Assembly (NCBI GenBank): GCA_026874595.1
Contig: CM049314.1
Location: 891,318-955,317 of the forward strand
DNA from: Sipunculus nudus
Lineage: Eukaryota > Annelida > Sipuncula > Golfingiida > Sipunculidae
DNA length: 64,000 nucleotides
Direction: 5' to 3'
Positions within the stretch are counted from its first letter, which is position 1; each line of letters begins with the position of its first letter. The notes under the pieces were generated by a model. It was not told the DNA's origin. It saw only the letters and a list, made by a program, of their open reading frames with translations, and did not search any database. Below are positions 12,201-24,490 of the stretch, one piece after another. The translations under genes were made by a program, and so were the position numbers.

Positions 12201-15200
12201 GTATAATACTTCTCTGTGATGTATTGACAGGTTGTATAATTCATTTTATGATGTGTTGACAGGTTGTATAATACTTCTCTGTGATGTATTGAAAGGTTTT
12301 ATAATTCATCTTTATAATGCGTTGACAGGTTGTATAATACATCTCTGTGTTGTATTGACAGATTGTATAATTCATCATTTGACGTATTAACAGGTTGTTT
12401 AATTCATCTTTATGATGTGTTGACCGGTTGTATTATTCATTTTATGATGTGTTGACAGGTTGTATTATACTTCTCTGTGATGTATTGACAGGTTGTATAA
12501 TTCATCTTTATAATGCGTTGACAGGTTGTATAATACATCTCTGTGATGTATTGACAGATTGTATAATTCATCATTATGACGTATTAACAGGTTGTTTATT
12601 TCATCTTTATGATGTGTTGACCGGTTGTATTATTCATTTTATGATGTGTTGACAGGTTGTAATATACTTCTCTGTGATGTATTGACAGTTGTATAAATCT
12701 TCTTTATGATGTGTTGACAGGTTGTACAATACTTCTCTGTGATGTATTGACAGGATGTATAACTCATCTTTATAATGCGTTGACAGGTTGTATAATACAT
12801 CTCTGTGATGTATTGACAGGTTATATAATTCATCTTTATGATGTGTTGACAGGTTGTATAATACTTCTCTGTGATGTATTGACAGGTTGTATAATTCATC
12901 ATTATGACGTATTAACAGGTAGTTTAATTTATCTTGATGATGTGTTGACAGGTTGTATAATACTTCTCTGTGATGTATTGACAGGTTGTATAATTCATCT
13001 TTATGATGTGTTGACAGGTTGTATAATACTTCTCTGTGATGTATTGACAGATTGTATAATTCATAAATTTGACGTAATAACAGGTTGTTTAATTCATCTT
13101 TATGATGTGTTGCAGGTTGTATAATACTTCTCTGTGATGTATTGACAGGATGTATAATTCATCTTTATGATGTTTTGAGAGGTTGTACAATACTTCTCTG
13201 TGATGTATTGACAGGTTGTATAATTAATCTTCATGATGTGTTGACAGGTTTCTCTAATAATTCTACGTGATGTATTGACAGGTTGTATAATTCATCTTTA
13301 TGATGTGTTGACAGGTTGTATAATACTTCTCTGTGATGTATTGACAGGTTGTATAATTCATCTTTATGATGTGTTGACAGGTTGTATAATACTTCCCTGT
13401 ATTGTATTGACAGGTTGTATAATTCATCTTTATGATGTGTTGACAGGTTGTATAATACTTCTCTGTGATGTATTGACAGGTTGTATAATTCATTTTATGA
13501 TGTGTTGACAGGTTGTATAATACTTCTCTGTGATGTTTTGACAAGTTGTATAATTCATCTTTATGATGTGTTGACACATTGTATAATTCGTCTTTAAGAA
13601 ATTATGACAGGTATATTTCCTTGCGGAAAACACTTTCGTTATTTCCCCGGATGAGCCCGTAACTGTTGTGTCATGTGCAAATGTTATTTATTGACAGGTT
13701 GTATAATTCTTGTCCGTGATGTGTTGACAGGTTGTATAATTTCAATTTACGATTTGTTGATAGGTTGTATATTTCTTCTTAATGATGTGTTGACAGGTTG
13801 TATAATACTTCTCTGTGATGTATTGACAGGTTGTATAATTCATCTTTATAATGCGTTGACAGGTTGTATAATACTTCTCTGTGATGTATTGATTGACGGG
13901 TTGTATAATTCATCTTTATGATGTGTTGACAGGTTGTATAATACTTCTCTGTGATATATTGACAGGTTGTATAATTCATCATTATTGCATATTAACAGGT
14001 TGTTTAATTCATCTTTATGATGTGTTGACAGGTTGTATAATACTTCTCTGTGATGTATTGACAGGTTGTTTAATTCATCTTTATGATGTGTTGACAGGTT
14101 GTATAATACTTCTCTGTGATGTAGTGACAGGTTGTATAATTCATTTTTTGATGTGTTGATAGGTTGTATAATACTTCTCTGTGATGTATTGACAGGTTGT
14201 ATCATTCATTTTATGATGTGTTGACAGGTTTTATAATACTTCTCTGTGATGTATTGACAAGTTGTACAATTCTTCCTTATGATGTGTTGACATGTTGTAT
14301 AAATCTTCTTTATGATGTATTTACACATTGTATAATTCGCCTTTAAGAAATTATGACAGGTATATTTCCTTGCGGAAAACACTTTCGTTATTTCCCCGGA
14401 TGAGCCCGTAACTGTTGTGTCATGTGCAAATGTTATTTATTGACAGGTTGTATAATTCTTGTCCGTGATGTGTTGACAGGTTGTATAATTTCAATTTTTG
14501 ATTTGTTGATTGGTTGTATATTTCTTCTTTATGATGTGTTGACAGGTTGTATAATACTTCTCTGTGATGTATTGACAGGTTGTATAATTCATCTTTATAA
14601 TGCGTTGACAGGTTGTATAATACTTCTCTGTGATGTATTGACAGGTTGTATAATTCATTTTATGATGTGTTGACAGGTTGTATAATACTTCTCTGTGATG
14701 TATTGACAGGTTGTATAATTCATTTTATGATGTGTTGACAGGTTGTATAATACTTCTCTGTGATGTATTGACAAGTTGTACAATTCTTCCTTATGATGTG
14801 TTGACATGTTGTTTAAATCTTCTTTATGATGTATTGACACATTGTATAATTCGTCTTTAAGAAATTATGACAGGTATATTTCCTTGCGGAAAACACTTTC
14901 GTTATTTCCCCGGATGAGCCCGTGACTGTTGTGTCATGTGCAAATGTTATTTATTGACAGGTTGTATAATTCTTGTCCGTGATGTGTTGACAGGTTGTAT
15001 AATTTCAATTTTTGATTTGTTGATAGATTGTATATTTCTTCTTAATGATGTGTTGACAGGTTGTATAATACTTCTCTGTGATGTATTGACAGGTTGTATA
15101 ATTCATCTTTATAATGCGTTGACAGGTTGTATAATACTTCTCTGTGATGTATTGATTGACGTGTTGTATAATTCATCTTTATGATGTGTTGACAGGTTGT

Positions 15201-18200
15201 ATAATACTTCTCTGTGATATATTGACAGGTTGTATAATTCATCATTATGACATATTAACAGGTTGTTTAATTCATCTTTATGATGTGTTGACAGGTTGTA
15301 TAATACTTCTCTGTGATGTATTGACAGGTTATTTAAATCATCTTTATGATGTGTTGACAGGTTGTATAATACTTCTCTGTGATGTATTGACAGGTTGTAT
15401 AATTCATTTTTTGATATGTTGATAGGTTGTATAATACTTCTCTGTGATGTATTGACAGGTTGTATAATTCATTTTATGATGTGTTGACAGGTTTTATAAT
15501 ACTTCTCTGTGATGTATTGTCAAGTTGTAAAATTCTTCCTTATGATGTGTTGACATGTTGTATAAATCTTCTTTATGATGTATTGACACATTGTATAATT
15601 CGTCTTTAAGAAATTATGACAGGTATATTTCCTTGCGGAAAACACTTTCGTTATTTCCCCGGATGAGCCCGTAACTGTTGTGTCATGTGCAAATGTTATT
15701 TATTGACAGGTTGTATAATTCTTGTCCGTGATGTGTTGACAGGTTGTATAATTTCAATTTGTGATTTGTTGATAGGTTGTATATTTCTTCTTTATGATGT
15801 GTTGACAGGTTGTATAATACTTCTCTGTGATGTATTGACAGGTTGTATAATTCATCTTTATAATGCGTTGACAGGTTGTTTAATTCATCTTTATGATGTG
15901 TTGACAGGTTGTATAATACTTCTCTGTGATGTATTGACAGGTTGTATAATTCATCTTTATGATGTGTTGACAGGTTGTATAATACTTCTCTGTATTGTAT
16001 TGACAGGTTGTATAATTCATCTTTATGATGTGTTGACAGGTTGTATAATACTTCTCTGTGATGTATTGACAGGTTGTATAATTCATCTTTATGATGTGTT
16101 GACAGGTTGTATATTACTTCCCTGTATTGTATTGACAGGTTGTATAATTCGTCTTTAAGAAATTATGACAGGTATATTTCCTTGCGGAAAACACTTTCGT
16201 TATTTCCCCGGATGAGCCCGTAACTGTTGTGTCATGTGCAAATGTTACTTATTGACAGGTTGTATAATTCTTGTCCGTGATGTGTTGACAGGTTGTATAA
16301 TTTCAATTTACGATTTGTTGATAGGTTGTATATTTCTTCTTAATGATGTGTTGACAGGTTGTATAATACTTCTCTGTGATGTATTGACAGGTTGTATAAT
16401 TCATCTTTATAATGCGTTGACAGGTTGTATAATACTTCTCTGTGATGTATTGATTGACGGGTTGTATAATTCATCTTTATGATGTGTTGACAGGTTGTAT
16501 AATACTTCTCTGTGATATATTGACAGGTTGTATAATTCATCATTATGACATATTAACAGGTTGTTTAATTCATCTTTATGATGTGTTGACAGGTTGTATA
16601 ATACTTCTCTGTGATGTATTGACAGGTTGTTTAATTCATCTTTATAATGTGTTGACAGGTTGTATAATACTTCTCTGTGATGTAGTGACAGGTTGTATAA
16701 TTCATTTTTTGATGTGTTGATAGGTTGTATAATACTTCTCTGTGATGTATTGACAGGTTGTATCATTCATTTTATGATGTGTTGACAGGTTTTATAATAC
16801 TTCTCTGTGATGTATTGACAAGTTGTACAATTCTTCCTTATGATGTGTTGACATGTTGTATAAATCTTCTTTATGATGTATTTACACATTGTATAATTCG
16901 CCTTTAAGAAATTATGACAGGTATATTTCCTTGCGGAAAACACTTTCGTTATTTCCCCGGATGAGCCCGTAACTGTTGTGTCATGTGCAAATGTTATTTA
17001 TTGACAGGTTGTATAATTCTTGTCCGTGATGTGTTGACAGGTTGTATAATTTCAATTTTTGATTTGTTGATAGGTTGTATATTTCTTCTTTATGATGTGT
17101 TGACAGGTTGTATAATACTTCTCTGTGATGTATTGACAGGTTGTATAATTCATCTTTATAATGCGTTGACAGGTTGTATAATACTTCTCAGTGATGTATT
17201 GACAGGTTGTATAATTCATTTTATGATGTGTTGACAGGTTGTATAATACTTCTCTGTGATGTATTGACAGGTTGTATAATTCATTTTATGATGTGTTGAC
17301 AGGTTATATAATACTTCTCTGTGATGTATTGACAAGTTGTACAATTCTTCCTTATGATGTGTTGACATGTTGTTTAAATCTTCTTTATGATGTATTGACA
17401 CATTGTATAATTCGTCTTTAAGAAATTATGACAGGTATATTTCCTTGCGGAAAACACTTTCGTTATTTCCCCGGATGAGCCCGTAACTGTTGTGACATGT
17501 GCAAATGTTATTTATTGACAGGTTGTATAATTCTTGTCCGTGATGTGTTGACAGGTTGTATAATTTCAATTTATGATTTGTTGACAAGTTGTATATTTCT
17601 TTTTTATGATGTGTTGATTGATTGTTTATTTCTTTTTTAAGAAAAGTTGCCAAGTTGTGTAATTCTTCATAATGATGTATTGACAGGTTGTGAACCTTTT
17701 TAATATGAATTGTCAGGCTGTGTACTTTTTTAATATGTGGTGACACGTTGTTTATTTCCTTTTTAAGAATTGTTGACAGGTTGTATATTTCTTCTTCATG
17801 ATGTATCGACAGGTAGTATACATCTTTAATGTGTGTCGACAGGTTGTATATTTTTAATTTATGATGTGTTGACAGGTTGTATATTTCTTGTTTATGATGT
17901 GTTGATAGATTGTGTTATTCTTCTTTGAGAAAAGTTGCCAAGTTGTGTAATTCATCATAATGTTGTATTGACAGGTTGTGTACATTTTTAATATGTATTG
18001 TCAGGCTGTGTACTTTTTTAATATGTGTCGACAGGTGGTTTATTTCCACTTCATGATGTATTGACAGGTTGTATAATTTTTCTTTAAGAAGTGTTGACGG
18101 ATTGTATATTCCTCTTTATGATGTAATAGCAGGTTGTCTTTATCTTTAATATGTGTTGACAGGTTGTATATTTGTTCAATATGGGTTGACAGGTTGTATA

Positions 18201-19414
18201 TTTCTTCTCTATGATGTATTGACAGGCTGTATACATCTTTAATATGTGTCTTACCATTGTATATTTTTAATTTATGATGTGTTGATAGGATGCATATATT
18301 TAATTTATAATGTTTCGACAGGTTGTATATTTCTTCTTTAAGAAAAGTTGACAGGTTTTATAATTCTTCTTTAAGAAAAGTCGACATTCTACTCTATGAT
18401 GTGTTGACTGGTTGAATATTTCTTCTTTATGATGTATTGACAGGTTGTATAATTATTCTTTAAGAAGTGTTCAGGGGTTGCAATTTCCTCATTATAATCT
18501 ATTGACAGGTTGTATAATTTTTCTTTAAGAAGTATGGACAGATTGTATATTTCCTCTTCATGATGTAATAACAGGTTGTCTACATCTTTAATATGTGTTG
18601 ACAGGTTGTATATTTTTAATTTATGATGTGTTGACAGGTTGTATATTTCTTGTTTATGATGTGTTGATAGGCTGTATACATCTTTAATATGTGTCTTAAC
18701 ATTGTATATTCTTAATTTATGATGTGTTGATAGGATGTATATTTTTAATTTATAATGTGTTGACAGGTTGTATATTTCTTGTTTATGATGTGTTGATAGA
18801 TTGTAAAATTCTTCTTTGAGAAATGTTGCCAAGTTGTATAATTCATCATAATGATGTATTGACAGGTTGTGTACATTTTTAATATGTATTGTCAGGCTGT
18901 ATACTTTTTTAATCTGTGTCGACAGGTGGTTTATTTCCACTTTATGATGTATTGATAGCTTGTATAATTTTTCTTTAAGAAGTATAGACGGATTGTATAT
19001 TTCCTCTTTATGATGTAATAACAGTTTGTCTACATCTTTAATTTGTGTTGACAGGTTGTATATTTCCTCTCTATGATGTACTGAGAGGTTGTATACATCT
19101 TTAATATGTGTCGTAAGGTCGTATATTTTTAATTTATGATGTGTTGATAGGATGCATATTTTTAATTAATAATGTGTCGACAGGTTGTATATTTCTTCTT
19201 TAAGAAAAGTTGACAGGTTTTATAATTCTTCTTTATGATGTATTGAAAGGTTTTACAATTCTTCTCTATGATGTGTTGACATGTTGTATATTCCTTCTTT
19301 ATGATGTGTTGACATGTTGTATATTCGTTCTTTATGATGTGTTGACATGTTGTATATTCCTTCTTTATGATGTGATGACATGTTGTATATTCGTTCTTTT
19401 TGATGTGTTGACAG
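6273..19414. repeat. 33/66-bp minisatellite, about 13 kb, ending at the exon 2 acceptor
   Basis: Two 33-bp monomers alternate, one with TAATACTTCTCTGTGATGTA and one with TAATTCATCTTTATGATGTG, each followed by TTGACAGGTTG. About 390 monomers fit in the span. About ten copies of an 85-bp different block (key words TTGCGG, AACACTTT, CCCCGGATGAGCCC) split the array. They lie near 6883, 7298, 11854, 13650, 14398, 14912, 15661, 16210, 16959 and 17473. Spacing alternates 749 and 514 or 549 bp in the right half, a higher-order repeat. A segment of about 1050 bp around 8.2-9.1 kb is repeated almost exactly at 9.2-10.2 kb, and one at 10.95-11.4 kb recurs at 12.7-13.2 kb. Copies from 17.6 kb to the exon are the most diverged. 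The last unit supplies the splice acceptor of exon 2. Because 33 is a multiple of three, long open frames appear on both strands. Confidence 0.97.
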
Positions 19415-19682
19415 GTCGGACGGTTCCTCCGGATTCCTTTCATTCGGTTCATTGCCAGGACATGTTCTGCCATCACATTTACCATTCTAATCGTCGTAGC
19501 CAGTCTAACAGATAATGCCGGCTTCGCCGCTTTCCAACCTCCCACAGATTTTCCGCAATATCACCGACTTGCCACAGAATATTTCGCTAATTTGACGGGT
19601 GTATATAGTAAAATGGCGGAATTCCGGATCCGGCATACAACTCCGAGCGCTATGCAGCTGGTTCTTTCAATTTGGATTATAG
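19415..19682 (+). CDS. TRPC exon 2: S1 and the S1-S2 extracellular loop
   Basis: 268 nt, entering in phase 0 and leaving one base of a split Gly codon. It reads VGRFLRIPFIRFIARTCSAI, matching the TRPC FGRxLRxPFxKFI pattern at the start of S1, then the hydrophobic TFTILIVVASL. A long loop of about 50 residues follows, with an N-glycosylation sequon (NLT), before MQLVLSIWIIG, the start of S2 (family: MLIMVWVLG). The acceptor AG at 19413-19414 is the TTGACAG of the last unit of the 33-bp array, and the donor GTAAGT is at 19683. In the exon frame the codon just upstream of CAG is TGA, so array sequence cannot be added in frame. The 39-bp array begins about 30 bp after the donor, so this exon is sandwiched between two satellites. 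Confidence 0.92.
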
Positions 19683-19712
19683 GTAAGTCGTCTATATTAC
19701 TCAATACAACAA

Positions 19713-21040
19713 ATGTATAACATGTATAACACAGATATACCACATACGGGTATGGACAACCTGTATAACATAGACTTACCACGTACGGGTGTGGACAACC
19801 TGTATAATACAGATGTACCACGTACGGGTATAGACAACCTGTATAATACAGATGTACCACGTACGGGTATAGACAACCTGTATAACACAGATGTACCACG
19901 TACGGGTATAGACAACCTGTATAATACAGATGTACCACCTACGGGTATAGACACCCTGTATAATACAGATGTACCACGTACGGGTATGGACAACCTGTAT
20001 AATACAGATGTACCACGTACGGGTATAGACAACCTTTATAATACAGATGTACCACGTACGGGTATAGACAACCTTTATAATACAGATGTACCACGTACGG
20101 GTATAGACCTGTATATGGACAACCTGTATAATACAGATGTACACCGTACGGGTATAGACAACCTGTATAACACAGATGTACACCGTACGGGTATGGACAC
20201 CCTGTATAATACAGATGTACCAGGTACGGGTATGGACAGCCTGTATAATACAGATGTACCACGTACGGGTATGGACACCCTGTATAATACAGATGTACCA
20301 CGTACGGGTATAGAAAACCTGTGTAACACGGATGTACCACGTACGGGTATAGACAACCTGTATAATACAGATGTACCACGTACGTGTATGGACACCCTGT
20401 ATAATACAGATGTACCACGTACGGGTATAGACATCCTGTATAATACAGATGTACCACGTACGGGTATAGACAACCTGTATAACACAGATGTACCACGTAC
20501 GGGTATGGACACCCTGTATAATACAGATGTACCACGTACGGGTATAGACAACCTGTATAATACAGATGTACCACGTACGGGTATGGACAACCTGTATAAT
20601 ACAGATGTACCACGTACGGGTATAGACAACCTTTATAATACAGATGTACCACGTACGGGTATAGACAACCTTTATAATACAGATGTACCACGTACGGGTA
20701 TGGACAACCTGTATAATACAGATGTACCACCTACGGGTATAGATACCCTGTATAACACAGATGTACCACGTACGGGTATAGACAACCTGTATAATACAGA
20801 TGTACCACGTACGGGTATAGACAACCTGTATAATACAGATGTACCACGTACGGGTATGGACATCCTGTATAATACAGATGTACCACGTACGGGTATAGAC
20901 AACCAGTATAATACAGATGTACCACGTACGGGTATGGACAACCTTTATAATACAGATGTACCACGTACGGGTATAGACAACCTGTATAACACAGATGTAC
21001 CACGTACGGGTATGGACACCCTGTATAATATTGTGTTAAT
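19713..21040. repeat. 39-bp minisatellite, about 34 copies
   Basis: The unit is GTACCACGTACGGGTATAG followed by ACAACCTGTATAATACAGAT. Variants swap GGTATAGACAACC with GGTATGGACACCC. It starts about 30 bp downstream of the exon 2 donor with two degenerate units and ends near 21035. Since 39 is divisible by three, the plus strand keeps a 445-codon open frame (13-residue period containing NTDVPRTGIDNLY) and the minus strand also keeps long ones. If intron 2 were retained, exon 2 would hit a stop within 13 codons, before this frame, so I treat it as non-coding. Confidence 0.96.
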
Positions 21041-21101
21041 TATTGTTTAATTTTGTGTTATTAGCCACTCAGGCATGTTTGTACAACTTTGATTTCGAAA
21101 T

Positions 21102-21172
21102 TATGATGAAGATGATGATGAAGATGAATAGGCTGTTGTTAATGATAATGATGATGATGACGATGATTATAT
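21102..21172. repeat. Imperfect GAT/ATG trinucleotide repeat
   Basis: A stretch of GATGATGAAGATGAT and ATGATAATGATGATGAC units in intron 2, with interruptions. Simple-sequence DNA without coding support. Confidence 0.8.
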
Positions 21173-21313
21173 CATTATTAATGCTGTCGTTATTTCCTTA
21201 TCACTATATTTTCTTGCATTATTTTTTCCTTCACTGGGAAATTTATCTGCTCTTATCCGCAATATCATAAAATATTATAACAAGGCAATATCAATGGTTG
21301 ATAATGATACAGA

Positions 21314-21316
<3 letters not shown>

Positions 21317-21410
<94 letters not shown>
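21317..21410. repeat. (AT)n microsatellite, about 94 bp
   Basis: Nearly pure AT dinucleotides with one interruption (ATACAT near 21361). Self-complementary, in intron 2. Confidence 0.97.
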
Positions 21411-21412
<2 letters not shown>

Positions 21413-22129
21413 GACTTTGCGATGTCTTGTGCATAAAACAGGTATCAGTAAACAGTTTTCTTTCGTGCCGTCGTGGAATTAGTATTAGAAAAATGGCATG
21501 GCTGACTCTGGGCTAATATTTTGCTTAATATATTTTTAAAATAAACGTATTTCATACAGAAAAAATGAAATAAAAGAATGTAAAGAAAGTAAATCGGCGG
21601 AATCTTATCTTTGATATATGCCCCTGAAGTTCAGAATATACTAATAATATAACTTGTATCCAGAATTTTCCAGAATATCTGCGCTCCAAATAAATCAACA
21701 TTTAGTATTCAAAAATATTACAATGTCCTCCAAGAAATTTCAACATCAGCAGATGTCTAAGTAAACACCCTGATAGGGATTAATTCAAACATAGACTTCT
21801 TGTCTCCATATCCACTCCTATATAAGCTGGAACTGGCAAATAAACAACATCTTGTACAAAGAGATTCAAACTTGCTTGCTTAGTAACCACGAGGTAACAG
21901 TCGCAGTATTATTTCAGTAAGGTAATTATCTCATTGGAAACGTAACCGCAACCAGGAAGTTAGTTTCTGGTTCATTTAAGGACGTATCATTTTTTTGTTG
22001 GTTGGTTTCGCAAAACGATTTTTTTTCTGTGAAAGAAGACACATAATTCATTCGTCTTACTCATATTTTGTCACTGGTTAGATATATGCTTGGCCGGGTG
22101 GTTTATCTGTCAGAACCTTTACTCAACAC
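21411..22129 (+). other. Intron 2, no feature recognised
   Basis: AT-rich intron sequence between the AT microsatellite and the next tandem array. No exon, RNA gene or known repeat could be supported. Confidence 0.5.
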
Positions 22130-22695
22130 GGAAATCTGTTTCTTGTTATTAGAATGAGTAATGAGTATCAGATATAAGTAAATAAATATCTTTACTCAAC
22201 ACGAAAATCTGTTGCTTGTTATTAGAATGAGCAATTAGTATCAGATATAAATAAATCTGTTGTTTGTTATTTTAATGAGTAATGAGTATCAGATATAAGT
22301 AAATAAATATGTTTACTCAACACGGAAATCTGTTGCTTTTTATTAGAATGAGTAATGAGTATCAGGTATAAATAAATCTGTTGTTTGTTATTTTAATGAG
22401 TAATGAGTATCAAGTATTAGTTAATCTGTTGATTATTATTAGAATGAGTAATGAGTATCAGATATAAGTAAATAAATATCTTTATTCAACACGGAAATCT
22501 GTTGCTTGTTATAAAAATGAGTAATGAGTATCAGATATAAATAAATCTGTTGTTTGTTATTTTAATGAGTAATGAGTATCAGATATAAATAAATCTGTTG
22601 TTTTTATTAGAATATGTTTAATGAGTAATGAGTATCAGATATAAGTAAATCTGTTGGTTATTATTTGAATGAGTAATGAGTATCAGATATAAGAT
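22130..22695. repeat. Alternating 48/73-bp tandem repeat, about 10 units
   Basis: The core GAGTAATGAGTATCAGATAT recurs at about 22155, 22228, 22276, 22349, 22398, 22445, 22518, 22567, 22622 and 22671. Spacings are mostly 73 or 47-49 bp. The longer form adds AAATATCTTTACTCAACACG. The pattern suggests a roughly 122-bp dimer that has partly broken down. Confidence 0.9.
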
Positions 22696-22958
22696 AATTC
22701 GGACCACCATAATACCTTTAATATGATTTTTGACCATTGAGAGAAAAGACTGTCGTGCATTCACTTTTGTTAGGGTCGCCTTTTATTCTGAAGTCACTTG
22801 TTATGCAAACAGCGATTAGTTTAATCGCGATTCTTGGGTTTGGTTCAAAAGCTTATGCGCTTATGTGGCAAACATAAAATTCGAGCAGAATCTTGGTAAT
22901 CCTTAATGTAGACGGAGTATATCTGGTTATTTTCTAGTTTTAATCTACTGCTTTATAG

Positions 22959-23098
22959 GCCTCCTGTGGCAAGAATGTAAGCAGCTGTACAGAGAGGGCT
23001 ACGAGGATTACTTCAACTCCATGTACAACCTGATGGACATGGGGATGCTGGCGGCGTACCTGGCGGCCTTCACTTTGTCTTACGTTCAAGTGATGAAG
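22959..23098 (+). CDS. TRPC exon 3: S2 and start of S3
   Basis: 140 nt: two bases complete the Gly codon split with exon 2, then 46 codons, leaving in phase 0. Acceptor CTTTATAG, donor GTTTGT. It reads GLLWQECKQLYREGYEDYF then NSMYNLMDMGMLAAYLAAF, matching TRPC xxWxECKxLWxxGxxEYxxxLWNxxDF across the S2-S3 intracellular loop and S3. The E, D and N/D positions on S2-S3, which form a cytosolic cation site in TRPC4/5 structures, appear conserved. The exon is clearly more GC-rich than the surrounding intron. Confidence 0.93.
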
Positions 23099-23114
23099 GT
23101 TTGTATAATTGGTT

Positions 23115-23470
23115 TTAATAGCTACCTCCGCCAGTGAGGTATAGTTCATATCTGTTCGTGTGTGTGTTTCTGTGTGTTTGTTCACAAGATAACTCACGCA
23201 GTCATGAAAGGAATCTCATGACATTTTTAGGGCATTTCGGGAACGGGCCAGTGATGAAGAGAATATATTTTGATGCGGATCCGGCTATTGATTAGGATTC
23301 AGGAACGCTGTATTAACAAATACACATTTACTTCTGCACGAATGGACCTGGGTATATGGGCCGAAGGAGTGAATGCAAACACATTTTTGAAGCATCCAAC
23401 AATAAGGACACCGCACATGGCGGGGGCCTGCATTCCTCAGAATGCAGCTTTCTGGTTTAATTATAAATGA
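23115..23470 (+). repeat. Probable dispersed repeat (GAGGTATAGTT / ATAACTC / GCGGATCC type)
   Basis: The order CTCCGCCAGTGAGGTATAG, a TG-rich tract, TTCACAAGATAACTC, then TGCGGATCC follows a word order I recognise from a widespread repeat in aquatic invertebrate genomes, where a CTCCGCCAAGGAGGT start leads to a GGATCCGG block. It lies in intron 3. I cannot confirm copy number from this window. The short open frame at 23270-23470 is part of it and not a gene. Confidence 0.45.
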
Positions 23471-24141
23471 TTCATGGTGTACGGGGAGGTACCATTTATG
23501 TCTAAGACTTTAACCCTAGGTACATCACATGACTGTTAATTATTTCAGGTATACATTTCAATATGTTTAGTCCTGCATTTCCTTGACTGTTCTCAGTTTA
23601 ATACTGCTGTACGGGATCTTCATGGTTCCTTGATGTGATCTTTAATATTGCATTTGTGTATCTTAATGTTGTTTTAATAATAATAATAATGTTATGTTAT
23701 CACAGTAGGAATTTTACAACTATCCTTCACCTTGTTTGAAAGATAAGTTTAAGTCGATATCATTTGCAAAAAGACTGATCTAAAAGTAAAAACTTTATGT
23801 TGTAGCAAATGAAATTAACACTATTAACTTACATGTTTTTGATAATCATGTTATTAAAACATAAAGACATCATTTTAAATGAAGTCTGACATATAATTTT
23901 AAAGAAATAAACAATTTAAATATTTTCTATAATTAATTTAAAAACTTTGTTCATCAAACTTCTTTTTGAAAAATAATTCTTCTTGTATGGTTAAACAGAA
24001 CAAACATGCACCAAACTTTTAATCTTGTGATAAAAGAATTACTTTTTAATTTCAATTGTATATTAAATACAAAGTCTTTCATGTTATCCTAGACCTCCGT
24101 AAGCGCATAGAGCATTAATGAGGCGATATATAATTTTTTTA
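23471..24141 (+). other. Intron 3, no feature recognised
   Basis: AT-rich intron sequence with a few TAATAA steps near 23690. No coding or structural feature could be supported. Confidence 0.5.
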
Positions 24142-24158
24142 TAGTAATAATAATAATA

Positions 24159-24238
<80 letters not shown>
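24142..24238. repeat. (AAT)n-(ATT)n inverted microsatellite
   Basis: About 17 TAA/AAT triplets run directly into about 15 TTA/ATT triplets with the centre near 24194. The two halves are perfect reverse complements, so the tract is one long AT-only palindrome with arms over 40 bp. The minus-strand open frame of poly-Asn then poly-Tyr here is an artefact of this repeat. Confidence 0.95.
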
Positions 24239-24490
24239 CGGTTCTGTGCGCATATGAATATTGATAAAGTCTTGTAAAATGTCGTATGCAAGGCCGCAAA
24301 AAAAAGTGATGAGTGATCAAGCCGCGTTACTATTTAATATATCTCATAGTATGCGTTATTGCGATTAAGTCAGATGGTGCTATAGTTACCGTATGTCCAG
24401 TAATGACCACTGTTTTTCCCCGTGGTCGTGTGTTACCTGAGTAACTTTTTTAATTCAGGCTTTAGTTCAGACAACAAAAGATTTCTATAA

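Noticed and set aside
6273-17500. TTGACA and TATAAT words that look like bacterial promoter boxes in each 33-bp unit
   Set aside because: The boxes are only 5 bp apart rather than about 17, and the locus is clearly a spliced eukaryotic gene.
6244-18940. Many open frames of 60-180 codons on both strands in the 33-bp array
   Set aside because: All share the 11-residue period of the 33-bp unit and overlap on both strands; none has a domain or independent evidence.
19671-19740. 39-bp array derived from the exon 2 donor
   Set aside because: The donor border GGATTATAGGTAAG and the unit GGGTATAGACAACC share only a few bases; not enough to claim descent, unlike the exon 9 case.
19713-21050. 445-codon open frame with a 13-residue repeat
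   Set aside because: It lies in intron 2 inside a 39-bp satellite, is open because 39 is divisible by three, is mirrored by long minus-strand frames, and has no start context, signal or known domain. Retained intron 2 would stop before reaching it.
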